33,749 nt of DNA from Planctomycetaceae bacterium (GTDB taxonomy: Bacteria; Planctomycetota; Planctomycetia; Planctomycetales; Planctomycetaceae), in NCBI GenBank assembly GCA_020426505.1, contig JAGQPX010000164.1, forward strand, positions 1 to 33,749, given 5' to 3'. Numbering within the stretch: the stretch's first letter is position 1; the number at the start of each line of letters is the position of its first letter. The notes beneath the pieces were generated by a model. The model was given only the letters and a program-made list of their open reading frames with translations. It made no database searches and had not been told where the DNA came from. A program made the translations under genes and the position numbers. Shown here piece after piece: positions 1 to 8,438 of this stretch.

Positions 1-1206
1 CCGGAGTTCACCGGTCGTGTCTGCCCGGCTCCGTGTGAGGGCTCGTGCACGTTGGGCATCAACGATCCTCCGGTCGCCATCAAGACAATCGAGCGAAGCA
101 TCGTCGATCGCGGCTTTGAGGAAGGGTGGATTGAGGCTCACCCTCCGCACGAACGGACCGGCAAAAAAGTCGCTGTCGTCGGCAGTGGACCAGCCGGGCT
201 CGCAGCTGCCGCTCAGCTCAACAACGCAGGACACCTTGTCACCGTCTTTGAGCGTGCTGACCGTCTGGGGGGCCTGTTGATGTACGGCATCCCCAACATG
301 AAGCTGGAGAAGGAACGCGTCGTCGAACGCCGTATCCAGCTGATGAAGGACGAAGGCGTGAAGTTCGTCACCAGCTGTGAGATCGGCAAGGACAAGCAGG
401 CGGACGAACTGAAGGACGAGTTCGACGCCGTCATCCTCGCCACCGGTGCGACCCGCCCTCGCGATCTGTCGATTCCCGGTCGCGAGTTAGGCGGCATCCA
501 CTTCGCAATGGAGTTCCTCACCGCCAACACCAAAAGCCTGCTCGACTCGAAGCACGAGGACGGCAACTACATCAACGCGGCTGGCAAAGACGTGATCGTG
601 ATTGGTGGTGGCGACACGGGCACCGACTGTCTCGGCACGAGCATGCGTCACGGGTGCCGGAGCCTCATCAACTTCGAGATTGTCCCACAACCGCCCGAAG
701 CACGAGCAGCCAACAACCCCTGGCCCCAGTGGCCCCGCATCTTTCGCGTCGACTATGGCCACGCCGAACGAAAGGCCGTCTTCGGCGACGACCCCCGTGA
801 GTTCTCAATCGAGACGGTCGAGTTCACAGGCGACACCGATGGGAACGTCACCGGCCTTACGACCATGCAGGTCGACTGGTCCAGGCCGGTCGAGAATGGC
901 CCGCCCTTCAGCCGCGTCGAAGGTTCGGAAAAGCACTGGCCGTGCGATCTGGTGTTCCTCGCGCTCGGCTTCCTCGGCCCGGAATCACCCGCAGCCGAGC
1001 AGTTGGGTGTCGACATCCGCGAAGGACGTGGCGGCATGAGTTGGTACACCGGCGAGTACGGCAAGTACACGACAAACGTGGAAGGTGTCTTCACCGCAGG
1101 CGACTGCCGACGTGGTCAGTCCCTCGTCGTCTGGGCCATCAACGAAGGCCGCGAAGCAGCCCGCGAGTGCGATCGCTATTTGATGGGAGTGACGCAGCTG
1201 CCCTGA
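1..1206 (+). CDS. gltD: Glutamate synthase (NADPH) small subunit, 5'-truncated by window edge
   Basis: The reading frame is open from the first base and ends at TGA 1204-1206, so the start lies left of the window; 401 residues are visible. The small (beta) subunit takes electrons from NAD(P)H through FAD and passes them to the large subunit, which makes glutamate from 2-oxoglutarate and glutamine. The fragment opens with CPAPCEGSC (Cys 8, 12, 16), part of the N-terminal 4Fe-4S ligand set. A dinucleotide-binding glycine motif GSGPAG follows at about residue 61, a second one (VIVIGGGDTGTDC) lies in the middle for NAD(P)H, and the C-terminal FAD signature GVFTAGDCRRGQSLV ends the protein. gltB is not visible and would be expected upstream. 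Homologous subunits act in other flavin enzymes, but the order of motifs fits GltD well. Confidence 0.95.
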   Translation, partial: PEFTGRVCPAPCEGSCTLGINDPPVAIKTIERSIVDRGFEEGWIEAHPPHERTGKKVAVVGSGPAGLAAAAQLNNAGHLVTVFERADRLGGLLMYGIPNMKLEKERVVERRIQLMKDEGVKFVTSCEIGKDKQADELKDEFDAVILATGATRPRDLSIPGRELGGIHFAMEFLTANTKSLLDSKHEDGNYINAAGKDVIVIGGGDTGTDCLGTSMRHGCRSLINFEIVPQPPEARAANNPWPQWPRIFRVDYGHAERKAVFGDDPREFSIETVEFTGDTDGNVTGLTTMQVDWSRPVENGPPFSRVEGSEKHWPCDLVFLALGFLGPESPAAEQLGVDIREGRGGMSWYTGEYGKYTTNVEGVFTAGDCRRGQSLVVWAINEGREAARECDRYLMGVTQLP

Positions 1207-1253
1207 CAACCACTTGCGGTAAGTCGCCTTGCCGAATCACTGTCAGGGAATGG

Positions 1254-2288
1254 TCACTCTTCGGAGAACCAGTCTTCATCAATGTGGAGAGACCACACGT
1301 CGTTGTCGAGAGGGCGGGCGTGGCCGCCGGCGATCCAGAGTTTGTCCTGAAACACGAACGTCGAGTGCTCGTGACGTTCTTTCCACTGCGTCTCGGTTTT
1401 GAGCTGTTTCCAGTCCTTGCCGTTCTTCGAGTACCACACGTCGCCGAGGTTCGTTGACGGGTGATTCGACCAGCCGCCGAGGACCCACATGTGATCGCGA
1501 TAGACGGCTGAGGAGAACCAGAGACGCGGGCTCCACGGAGCGGCGTCCGTTTCCTGTCGCCAGTTGACGCCGTCCGCTGAACTCCAGACGTCGTTGAACG
1601 CCTGATACTCCGGCACATAATTGCCACCCCCGAAGACATAGATGCGTCCATTCAGCACGGCCGCCTGATGATAGGCTCGTGGTTCCCAGTCGGCATGGTC
1701 TGTGGCGAGTGTCCACTCCTTGCCATCGCTCGACGACCAGACGTCGTTCTTGAGACTCAATTCATCTCCGAAGTAGTAGTTCTCTGTGCCTCCGAGTATC
1801 CACATTTTGTCATCGTGCACGACGAGGGCTGCGGCCAGTCGGGGTGACCAACCGGCGTTGTCGGTCGTCTGATCCCACTGCACGCCGTCGGTCGACGACC
1901 AGACCATGTTGCTGGCCGAGTGACCGGGCAGTCGTCCGTTGTACCAGCCGCCCATGAACCACATGCGATCGCGAAATGTCACCGACATCGACAGGTCGCT
2001 GTGCTTCCAGGGTGCGTTGGGCTCAACGAGTGTCCACGTCTTTCCATCCGGCGAACTCCAGACATCGCGCGGCGGTGCCTCGTACGAGTTGAACCACCCG
2101 CCGAAGATCCACAACTTGCCGTCATGGACGAGTTCACCCTGCGAGTCACGCGGCTGCCACGCTGCCTCTTCCGTGTCCCGTACCCAGTTGGGAGCCGGTT
2201 TGTCTGCATGGGCAGATTCAACGGCAGCCAGATTTATCGCCAGAACGAAGGCGAAGGACACGATCACTCGTTGAGAACACATTGGCAT
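1254..2288 (-). CDS. Exported Kelch-like beta-propeller protein
   Basis: A 344-residue protein with an N-terminal signal peptide (hydrophobic stretch about residues 8-22, then AESAHA-type small residues, probable cleavage near residue 28). The rest consists of six similar blocks of about 50 residues. Each carries a W/Y-I-x-GG strand followed by a DVWSSxDGxxW motif, as expected for a six-bladed Kelch/galactose-oxidase-like propeller. No enzymatic residues are evident, so a binding or structural role in the periplasm or at the cell surface is inferred. The start ATG 2288 is chosen because it gives a complete signal peptide; a second ATG lies two codons downstream and no clear SD is seen for either. 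It lies 35 bases downstream of hisS on the same strand and could be read from the hisS transcript. It is convergent with gltD across a 47-bp gap. Confidence 0.85.
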   Translation of the reverse strand: MPMCSQRVIVSFAFVLAINLAAVESAHADKPAPNWVRDTEEAAWQPRDSQGELVHDGKLWIFGGWFNSYEAPPRDVWSSPDGKTWTLVEPNAPWKHSDLSMSVTFRDRMWFMGGWYNGRLPGHSASNMVWSSTDGVQWDQTTDNAGWSPRLAAALVVHDDKMWILGGTENYYFGDELSLKNDVWSSSDGKEWTLATDHADWEPRAYHQAAVLNGRIYVFGGGNYVPEYQAFNDVWSSADGVNWRQETDAAPWSPRLWFSSAVYRDHMWVLGGWSNHPSTNLGDVWYSKNGKDWKQLKTETQWKERHEHSTFVFQDKLWIAGGHARPLDNDVWSLHIDEDWFSEE

Positions 2289-2323
2289 GGATACGGCTCA
2301 ATGGATGGATATTCCGAGAGGAT

Positions 2324-3649
2324 TCACGACTGCAATCGCTCGTGGATGACGGTTGCTACGTCGTCGGTTGCGACTTCCTGCTGATCGCCGGCTGTGAGGT
2401 CCTTGAGCTGCCATTGACCAGCGGCAAACTCATTCGAGCCGGCGATCAGAGCGAATCGGAACCCCTTGCGATCGGCGTATTGCAGTTGTTTTTTGAGAGC
2501 CTTTGTCTGCGGGTACACCTCGGTCGCGATGCCCCGGCGCCGCAACTGACGGGCCATTCGGAGGTACTCGCCCGCATGGGTTTCGTCGAACAGCACGATC
2601 AACACCGTGGCAGGCGTCGAGGCTCCTTCCAGCTTTCCCAGTTCCTCCATCGCAGCGATGAGACGGTCAAGTCCAAGGCTCGCACCGACGCCGGGCAGGT
2701 GTTGCTTAGTGAACAGCTCCGCCAGATTGTCGTATCGGCCTCCCGAGCAAACGCTGCCGATACCGGGCAGATCATCAAGGAACGTCTCGTAGATGGTGCC
2801 CGTGTAATAGTCCAATCCACGCGCGATCGAGACATCGAGCGCGACCCGCTCTGGATCGACACCGGCTGTCGCGACTGCGTCGAACAGTTCACGGAGTCGA
2901 TTCACCCCTTGCATGCCTCTTTCGTTACGATCAAGCAGCGACTCAACCTGATTCAGTACGTCAGCTGGCGGGCCGGTCAACTCAGCGAACTTGAGGACCG
3001 CATCGGCCTGCGACTCAGTCATGCCGTCCAGAGTCAGCAGTTCGTTGATGACACCCTCGCGTCCGATCTTCGGCAACTTGTCGAGCGCCCGCAGGACACC
3101 CGTCGACTGGTCGGCGAGGTTAAGCGTCTCCAGCAGTCCGTTGAGAAGTTGTCGATGATTGACCCGGACCGTGAACCGTTCGAAGCCGATGCTCGTCATC
3201 AGATCGTGAATGACCAGCAGCGTTTCGATGTCCGCGATGTTGGAGTCGGTGCCGATCGTGTCGAAGTCACACTGGATGAACTCTCGAAACCGTCCCCGCT
3301 GCGGCTTCTCAGCCCGCCAGACGGGAGCGATGTGATACCGCTTAAACGGAGTGCCAATGTCATTCAGGTGCTGAGCTGCGAAGCGGGCGAACGGAATCGT
3401 GAGGTCGAACCGCATGGCGACGTCGCGGTCTCCCTGATCCTGAAACCGAAACATCTGCTTGTCCGTCTCGTCACTCCCCTTGCCGAGCAAGATCTCGCTG
3501 TACTCCAAAGCGGGCGTGTCGATGGGACTGAATCCGTAGCTTCGGTAGACCTCCCGCGCTGTCGCCATCAGTTCCTCTCTCGCGAGTGCCAGACCCGGGA
3601 GCGAATCGCGGAAGCCCTTGAGAGTCTGCGGTTTGATGAGTTTGGACAC
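2324..3649 (-). CDS. hisS: Histidyl-tRNA synthetase
   Basis: A full-length class II aminoacyl-tRNA synthetase of 441 residues that attaches histidine to tRNA-His in the cytoplasm. Visible family marks are the N-terminal KGFRD element (residues 11-15), class II motif 2 with WRAEKPQRGRFREF (about 111-124), the histidine-specific ARGLDYYTGTIYE (about 276-288), SGGRYD (302-307) and motif 3 GVGASLGLDRL (320-330). A C-terminal anticodon-binding domain starts near residue 345. The start is GTG at 3647-3649, directly before the conserved SKLIKPQTLKGFRD region; no obvious SD precedes it. The Kelch-like gene follows on the same strand. Identification is secure. Confidence 0.97.
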   Translation of the reverse strand: MSKLIKPQTLKGFRDSLPGLALAREELMATAREVYRSYGFSPIDTPALEYSEILLGKGSDETDKQMFRFQDQGDRDVAMRFDLTIPFARFAAQHLNDIGTPFKRYHIAPVWRAEKPQRGRFREFIQCDFDTIGTDSNIADIETLLVIHDLMTSIGFERFTVRVNHRQLLNGLLETLNLADQSTGVLRALDKLPKIGREGVINELLTLDGMTESQADAVLKFAELTGPPADVLNQVESLLDRNERGMQGVNRLRELFDAVATAGVDPERVALDVSIARGLDYYTGTIYETFLDDLPGIGSVCSGGRYDNLAELFTKQHLPGVGASLGLDRLIAAMEELGKLEGASTPATVLIVLFDETHAGEYLRMARQLRRRGIATEVYPQTKALKKQLQYADRKGFRFALIAGSNEFAAGQWQLKDLTAGDQQEVATDDVATVIHERLQS

Positions 3650-3738
3650 GGTGGCAATTGAGTTTCAATGAGTGATGAACACGAGATGCTGGGCATCTCG
3701 CCTGCGTAGTGCATTCTGAATGCTTGCTCGACAGCGAA

Positions 3739-4185
3739 TCAGACACTGCTCAGCACAGGAAGTTCGAGATCCTTCGCAGACTTCGGCGGTTTGGGGATCG
3801 GGAACTCATCCGGCAGCACGGCTTCGGCGTACTCCCAGAGTTGCTCGGGAGTCTCGAAGAACTTGTCGTAGACCGCATCGTCCTCGAACTCGCATTCGTC
3901 GGTCGTGTAGTCGCGGCAAATCTGCGGGCGGGTCTCATAGATGCCGCACATGTTGTCTTCGCGAATGTGTTTGCAGTCAGCCATGACCATCAGGTACCAC
4001 GTCTCATCCTCGACGAAGATCGCCACGTTGCCGTGAATCATGTACCAGCGAATGTGGTCGAAGTCCTGTTTGGTGTCCGGCGTGTCGATCGGCAGTGCGA
4101 AGTAACGACAGCACTTCGCAGTGCAGTAGTCACAAGCAACCTCGCCCGGCTTGAGGTCCTTACGTCTCATCTTCTGACGGTTCAT
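3739..4185 (-). CDS. YkgJ/UPF0153-type cysteine-cluster protein (putative Zn/Fe chelating)
   Basis: A 148-residue soluble protein with the cysteine arrangement of the YkgJ/UPF0153 family: CDYCTAKCC at residues 18-26 (Cys 18, 21, 25, 26), followed by Cys 71, Cys 80 (CGIYETRPQIC), Cys 90 and Cys 98. Family members are proposed to chelate zinc or an iron-sulfur cluster; the cellular role is not established. The frame is open further upstream, to 4425, but the start is placed at ATG 4185. An AGGAGAG sequence lies about 10 bases before it, and the upstream extension is arginine/proline-rich and without family features. A second possible start is ATG 4170. Transcription is divergent from the coiled-coil gene at 4545. 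Confidence 0.85.
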   Translation of the reverse strand: MNRQKMRRKDLKPGEVACDYCTAKCCRYFALPIDTPDTKQDFDHIRWYMIHGNVAIFVEDETWYLMVMADCKHIREDNMCGIYETRPQICRDYTTDECEFEDDAVYDKFFETPEQLWEYAEAVLPDEFPIPKPPKSAKDLELPVLSSV

Positions 4186-4544
4186 CCTGACTGATCTCTC
4201 CTGAGTGCTGAGTCTCGCGTGTGGGAGGCGATCGGCATCGCTGGATGGCAGTGTAGTGAGTCGAGGATGGGCTGTGTATCCCCCCGTTGACCCGGCTCTA
4301 GGGTGTCTCGTAGGATGGAAAGTGAGCAAGGGGCGGAGTTCGGCGGCGGTAGAGTCGTCAGGAGTTGCAGAATCGGATCGACCGGAACAATTCGGCAAAC
4401 CGCAGCGTTTCCTGCCTCTTGCCAAAAAGTCGTGTTAACACCGGCTGCGAGCCGATGGAAAACGAAACGGGTCCTGTTGCCTGATACAATCTACCGGTTC
4501 TCGTTTCTGCCGGTCCTCACGCCCAACGCGCCGCAGGTTGATGC
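4186..4544. other. 359-bp divergent intergenic region, no gene seen
   Basis: This gap separates two divergently transcribed genes and must hold both promoters. A TACAAT -10-like hexamer lies at 4485-4490 on the plus strand, without a convincing -35 box at 16-18 bases. The SD for the leftward gene (AGGAGAG) is at its left end. Small open frames here lack an SD and look like noise. No repeat or terminator was recognised. Confidence 0.5.
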
Positions 4545-5504
4545 ATGCATACTCTCAGTAAAGTCCTGCTTGGATTCGTCGCCGTGCTGGCCATCGTGGC
4601 GATGTTCCTCACGTCGATGTTGTTCGACGCCCGGAACGAGTGGCTGAAGCGCGTCACGGAACGTCAGGAGAAGATCGCAAAGCTCGAAGAGGATGTCCGC
4701 AAGAAGTCTCTGGTGGTCACCGATTTACAGAATGAAGTGAACCGCATCATGTCCAATTGGGGCCGCTCGTGGGAAGTGCAGCCTCAGAACGTCAGCCTGC
4801 TCGACGCTGAAAGCGGCACGGTGAGTCTTGGGATCGGACTGAGCAACGGATTCGCTGTTCGAGAGAATGCTGCACGGCAGGCGGACCCCAACTACCCTTA
4901 CCCGACAATCCACCTGTTCGGTGCATCGCAGGATGGAGCTTCCAATTATCTTGGCGCGTTTCAGGTGACAGAAGTCCAGGGGGAACTCTCTGCTGCCCAA
5001 TTGATCCGTCGACCGCTTCCCGGCGAGGTCAATTCCTGGCAGGAACTGGCAGCAGGAGGTGTGCGCGTCTGGAACAACGTCCCCAGTCACTGGCTGGACC
5101 TGAATGTCCGGTATCAGGGACAGATCGCAGAGGCCCGACAGGACGTCGTTGACATGGAAGCCAAGCTCGCGACCCTCGATGTCCTGATCGCCAAGTCGCA
5201 GAATCGTCTCGCCCGACGGATGGCTGAGTTGGAAGGGGATGACGACCCGGTCGCGGGGGCAAGTCAGGATGTCATCGTCGGACTTGTGCAGACGCTCCGC
5301 AACGAGGACACCGAACGGAATCAGCAATTGCAGGTTCTCGATCAGCTGCGACATGAGTATCATGCCAAATACAACGCGTTGATTGATCTGCTGGAGCAGA
5401 ACCGCAACCTGGAGAACCAACTCCCTCAGCCGACGAACTCCAGCGAGCCTTCGCTGATTCAGCCGACGGCGGGACGTCTGGAAGAGTCGTCGACGACACG
5501 CTAG
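4545..5504 (+). CDS. Membrane-anchored coiled-coil protein of unknown function
   Basis: A 319-residue protein that I do not recognise. It has one N-terminal transmembrane segment or uncleaved signal anchor (about residues 6-27, KVLLGFVAVLAIVAMFLTSM). A charged heptad-like helix (about 33-70) follows, then a beta-rich stretch with DAESGTVSLGIGLSNGF (about 89-105), and two further glutamine- and glutamate-rich helical stretches (about 185-225 and 245-290). The C-terminal 30 residues are polar and probably disordered. This suggests a periplasmic or cell-envelope scaffold anchored in the inner membrane. ATG 4545 gives the full anchor; another ATG at 4541 is out of frame. The rhomboid gene follows 127 bp downstream on the same strand. 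Function is unknown. Confidence 0.8.
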   Translation: MHTLSKVLLGFVAVLAIVAMFLTSMLFDARNEWLKRVTERQEKIAKLEEDVRKKSLVVTDLQNEVNRIMSNWGRSWEVQPQNVSLLDAESGTVSLGIGLSNGFAVRENAARQADPNYPYPTIHLFGASQDGASNYLGAFQVTEVQGELSAAQLIRRPLPGEVNSWQELAAGGVRVWNNVPSHWLDLNVRYQGQIAEARQDVVDMEAKLATLDVLIAKSQNRLARRMAELEGDDDPVAGASQDVIVGLVQTLRNEDTERNQQLQVLDQLRHEYHAKYNALIDLLEQNRNLENQLPQPTNSSEPSLIQPTAGRLEESSTTR

Positions 5505-5591
5505 TCTCCGGTTAATGCGTCAACGTGTTGCAAGTAGTCAGGTGAATGGCGGACAGTCATTTCGACTGGACCGGGATGGCGATGGAGTCCG

Positions 5592-5610
5592 TTCGCAACG
5601 TTGATGCGAA
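5592..5610. repeat. Short inverted repeat upstream of rhomboid gene
   Basis: TTCGCA and TGCGAA form 6-bp perfect arms around a 7-base spacer, ending 21 bases before the rhomboid start codon. It could be an operator or a leader hairpin; no partner regulator is visible, and a chance match is possible. Confidence 0.3.
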
Positions 5611-5631
5611 CACGGAGGCAATGCACAGACC

Positions 5632-6507
5632 ATGGGAATCGAGAGCCGCGATTACCTGCGAAACGACGACGGCCCACGCTCCTACGGCGGCTCAATGACC
5701 GGCACCGACGTCGTCAAGAACCTGATCATCGCCAACGTGATCGTGTTCGTGCTGCAATTGCTGACCGCCCGGACGGGCGTGGTCGAATCCTGGCTGGCGC
5801 TTGGACCGGAGGATGTCACGCAGAAGTTTCAGGTCTGGCGATTGTTGACATACGCCTTCTGTCACTCGCCGTCATCGATCTTCCACATTCTGATGAACAT
5901 GTACATCCTGTATGTGACAGGACGTCGCATTCAGGTGTACTACGGACCGAAAGAGTTTCTGCTGTTCTATCTGGCTGCGGCCATCCTTTCCGGCGTTGGC
6001 TACGTCGTGATGGAATTGGTGCTCGGACATGCCGGGTATGCCATCGGCGCTTCGGGAGCCGTTGCTGCCGTATTCATCGTCTATGCCATGCGCTATCCGC
6101 GCGAAGAATGGTTGATGTTCTTTGTCATTCCAGTTCAGGTGAGATGGCTATGCATCTTCTTCATTCTATTTGACCTTCACCCGCTCCTGTTGGAGCTAGG
6201 AGGGGCTGGCGGGATGACCGGCATCGCGCACGCGGCTCATTTGGGGGGATACCTCTTCGGCTTCCTGTATGAGCGCAATAACTGGCGGCTCAGCGGTCTG
6301 ATCTCCGGCGTCTCAACGAACAAGTTGAAACTGCCAAAGCGGCGTTCTCACCTCAAGGTCTATGCGCCGGAAGACGAGTCAGCCGACCTCGAAGCGCGTG
6401 TGGACGAATTGCTCCAAAAGGTCCATGAACAGGGCGAATCAAGTTTGACCGACGAAGAGCGAGCCCTGCTCACCGAGGCCAGCCGTCGCTACCGCACGCG
6501 ACTGTGA
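5632..6507 (+). CDS. Rhomboid-family intramembrane serine protease
   Basis: A 291-residue polytopic membrane protein with about six transmembrane helices between residues 28 and 210. The rhomboid catalytic dyad is visible. The nucleophile is Ser141 in GASGAV, and the base is His203 in IAHAAHLGGYLFG. The oxyanion-side pair is His85/Asn89 in HILMNMY. Rhomboids cleave transmembrane substrates within the membrane; the substrate here cannot be inferred. The cytosolic C-terminal 80 residues carry an acidic helical region (PEDESADLEARVDELLQKV, then SLTDEERALL), resembling the short C-terminal domain common to planctomycete rhomboids. ATG 5632 is chosen; a CGGAGG lies 13 bases upstream, rather far. 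It ends 85 bp from the convergent DNA methyltransferase, with a palindromic repeat between them. Confidence 0.9.
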   Translation: MGIESRDYLRNDDGPRSYGGSMTGTDVVKNLIIANVIVFVLQLLTARTGVVESWLALGPEDVTQKFQVWRLLTYAFCHSPSSIFHILMNMYILYVTGRRIQVYYGPKEFLLFYLAAAILSGVGYVVMELVLGHAGYAIGASGAVAAVFIVYAMRYPREEWLMFFVIPVQVRWLCIFFILFDLHPLLLELGGAGGMTGIAHAAHLGGYLFGFLYERNNWRLSGLISGVSTNKLKLPKRRSHLKVYAPEDESADLEARVDELLQKVHEQGESSLTDEERALLTEASRRYRTRL

Positions 6508-6518
6508 CGTCCTCTCGT

Positions 6519-6597
6519 CGTAGCTGGATTCGCCAGAATTCAGCCTCTTCTTGTCATCGAAACTGAAACCGTCTGAACTCTGGCGAGTTCAGCTACG
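6519..6597. repeat. Palindromic intergenic repeat, family 1, copy 1
   Basis: Two 22-base arms (6522-6543, starting AGCTGGATTCGCCAG, and 6573-6594, ending GGCGAGTTCAGCT) form an inverted repeat with three non-identical positions, two of which would be G-U pairs in RNA. Outer bases CGT/ACG extend the arms to 25. The 29-base loop is unrelated to that of the second copy at 19361-19432, while the arms are identical between copies. The element lies between convergent genes, and its right end supplies the TAG stop (6593-6595, minus strand) of the DNA methyltransferase. Bidirectional terminator, REP-like or MITE-like roles are all possible. Confidence 0.85.
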
Positions 6598-8428
6598 CTC
6601 GTGTCATGCCCGGAATGAGCAATTCGATCTCATCTTCGATGCGCTGATGTTCAGCAGGCAGGGTCGATTGTCGCCGGAGGCAGAGTTCTTCCAGCCGATC
6701 AAGCGTGCGCTCGTTGAGGTCCGGGATGGGGAAATCACGCAGCACGGTTCCACTGATGTCGAGCGCGACCCCTCGCCACTTCGCATTGGCGCGGAACCAG
6801 TCTTCGGCCCAATGAGAATTGAGGATCGCAGTGAGCGCGGGGAGCGACACGGATGACGCATCGGTTGATTGCACGATGTTGGTAGAGAAACCCACGTAGG
6901 TCGGCGTCTCGGCGTAGACGAATCGGGGGCGGCGTCCCATCTGCACGGCGAGAATCCGCGGCGCGTTGAACAGTCGCTCCCGTCGTGGCCAATGCAGATG
7001 CCACCATGCGATCGTTCCCCGACCGACCTCACGCCTGCGTTCCAGGAACGGCCGCACAGGTCGGAGGTGCTGAGCGATGTGCGGCCGTACGTCGATGTCG
7101 GGTGACGTTTGCGGGGTCAAGTAAAGCAGCCAGTGCGTCGGCTCCTCCGGAAGTTCGTACCTCCCCAGAGACCGCGTTGCGTAGTACGGGCGAATCAGTG
7201 ACCGCTCCGCTTCAGATAGTTCGAGTCGTTCGACCTCATCGGCGGTCAACACAAAGACGCCGCTGCCGACATCGAGTTGGTCATTGCTCTCGGTCGCCAT
7301 CTTGCGAGTGACAAAAGGCGGATTCTCCGCAATGCCCTGACGCACATCGAACACGTCTCCCAGTCGAGTCCCTGAGTTTCCCTGTTCGGTAGCGGACGAA
7401 TCGACGACCTGCAAACGTCCGCGATCGAACAGTGACTCCTGCCGGCGACGCGATTCAATGATCTGATGCCCCAATGTGGTCTGGGGTGGCAGGGTCAGAA
7501 GCGAAGCGGATGGCCCTGCCCAACCGTCGTCGAGCTGCCCCCTCTCAGAGAGATGTGACAGCATGGCCTGCACGTCGTCACAACATGAGAGGTCCAGGAT
7601 TTGACAGTCCCTCTCCGATCGTCCTTTCTGAACCTGCAGAATCATGTGCCGGCCGCTGACACCTTGGAACAGCGGAGAGTCGCCAAGCAGATCCAGTTGC
7701 AGAACGGTCGTCTCTGCGGCGAGTCGTTCGATGAGCGGGCGGGCACTCACGGCGGAGGTCCAGTAGCTGTTGACGATGAAGCAAAGCACGCCACCCGGTC
7801 GTAACAGGTCGAGTCCCCGGTGCAGGAAATAGTGCCACAGGTCCATCCTTGGTTGTCCATAACGACGTCCGAGTTCGGTCTCTCTCAGACGATCAAACAT
7901 CGCTTTCGCGTCCTTCTCTCGGACGTACGGCGGATTACCAATCACCAGATCGAATCCACCGGCCCGCGCCACATTAGGAAAGGCGCCATGCCAGTCGAGG
8001 CCGTTGCCGCTCGACCGCTGCGACCGGTCAAAGTCATCACCGCACAAGGCGTCCCCGCTGCGAAAGCTCTCACGCATGACAGATATCAGGCGCGACGGCT
8101 CGCAATCGTCGGGCACCCTCTCTCGCAGACGTCGACGGAGTTGGGCCACCGCTTCACGATCAATGTCGACGCCATACAGATGACGACGGATCAAATCGGT
8201 CGGAGAAACGTCAGACAATCGTCGTTCCAGTTCGTCGAAAGCTTCGAGCACGAATGCGCCGTCGCCACAGGCCGGGTCGACGATCCGCAGTGGATCGTCA
8301 TCGTCGTCAAGTCGATCAGCCAGCGGACCGGTCAGGCACGCGTGAAGCATGAACCGGGTGATGAAACTCGGCGTATAGTGAACCCCCCGTTCCCGAGAAC
8401 GGGCAATCGTCGTCGATGTTCCCGGCAT
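6593..8428 (-). CDS. N6-adenine DNA methyltransferase with TaqI-like specificity domain
   Basis: A 611-residue protein predicted to methylate adenine in DNA. Motif X-like YTPSFITRFM (18-27) is followed by the SAM-binding motif I DPACGDGAF (51-59), an acidic motif II at GVDID (86-90) and the amino-methyltransferase catalytic motif NPPY (165-168). The C-terminal half (about residue 330 onward) resembles the target-recognition domain of TaqI/Eco57I-type enzymes. No nuclease domain precedes motif X and no restriction gene is adjacent, so this is probably an orphan methyltransferase or the methylating half of a split system. Start ATG 8428 has GTGAGG 8 bases upstream and follows the UbiA-family gene after 10 bp, implying co-transcription. 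Residues of about 302-315 are encoded by half of a palindromic repeat (7484-7519). The TAG stop comes from another repeat. Confidence 0.9.
   Translation of the reverse strand: MPGTSTTIARSRERGVHYTPSFITRFMLHACLTGPLADRLDDDDDPLRIVDPACGDGAFVLEAFDELERRLSDVSPTDLIRRHLYGVDIDREAVAQLRRRLRERVPDDCEPSRLISVMRESFRSGDALCGDDFDRSQRSSGNGLDWHGAFPNVARAGGFDLVIGNPPYVREKDAKAMFDRLRETELGRRYGQPRMDLWHYFLHRGLDLLRPGGVLCFIVNSYWTSAVSARPLIERLAAETTVLQLDLLGDSPLFQGVSGRHMILQVQKGRSERDCQILDLSCCDDVQAMLSHLSERGQLDDGWAGPSASLLTLPPQTTLGHQIIESRRRQESLFDRGRLQVVDSSATEQGNSGTRLGDVFDVRQGIAENPPFVTRKMATESNDQLDVGSGVFVLTADEVERLELSEAERSLIRPYYATRSLGRYELPEEPTHWLLYLTPQTSPDIDVRPHIAQHLRPVRPFLERRREVGRGTIAWWHLHWPRRERLFNAPRILAVQMGRRPRFVYAETPTYVGFSTNIVQSTDASSVSLPALTAILNSHWAEDWFRANAKWRGVALDISGTVLRDFPIPDLNERTLDRLEELCLRRQSTLPAEHQRIEDEIELLIPGMTRA
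7484..7519. repeat. Half copy of palindromic repeat family 2 inside the methyltransferase gene
   Basis: Thirty-six bases (GGGTGGCAGGGTCA, then GA, then AGCGAAGCGGATGGCCCTGC) match the reverse complement of the right half of the intergenic repeat at 25431-25510, with only an AG/GA swap. The match stops abruptly after CCCTGC. It is read in frame as part of the linker between the catalytic and specificity regions of the methyltransferase (peptide WAGPSASLLTLPPQT on the coding strand). Confidence 0.75.
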
Positions 8429-8438
8429 GAAGATGGCC

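Noticed and set aside
2282..3661. 459-codon open frame on the plus strand opposite hisS
   Set aside because: It is the antisense shadow of a well-recognised histidyl-tRNA synthetase gene and shows no protein motifs of its own.
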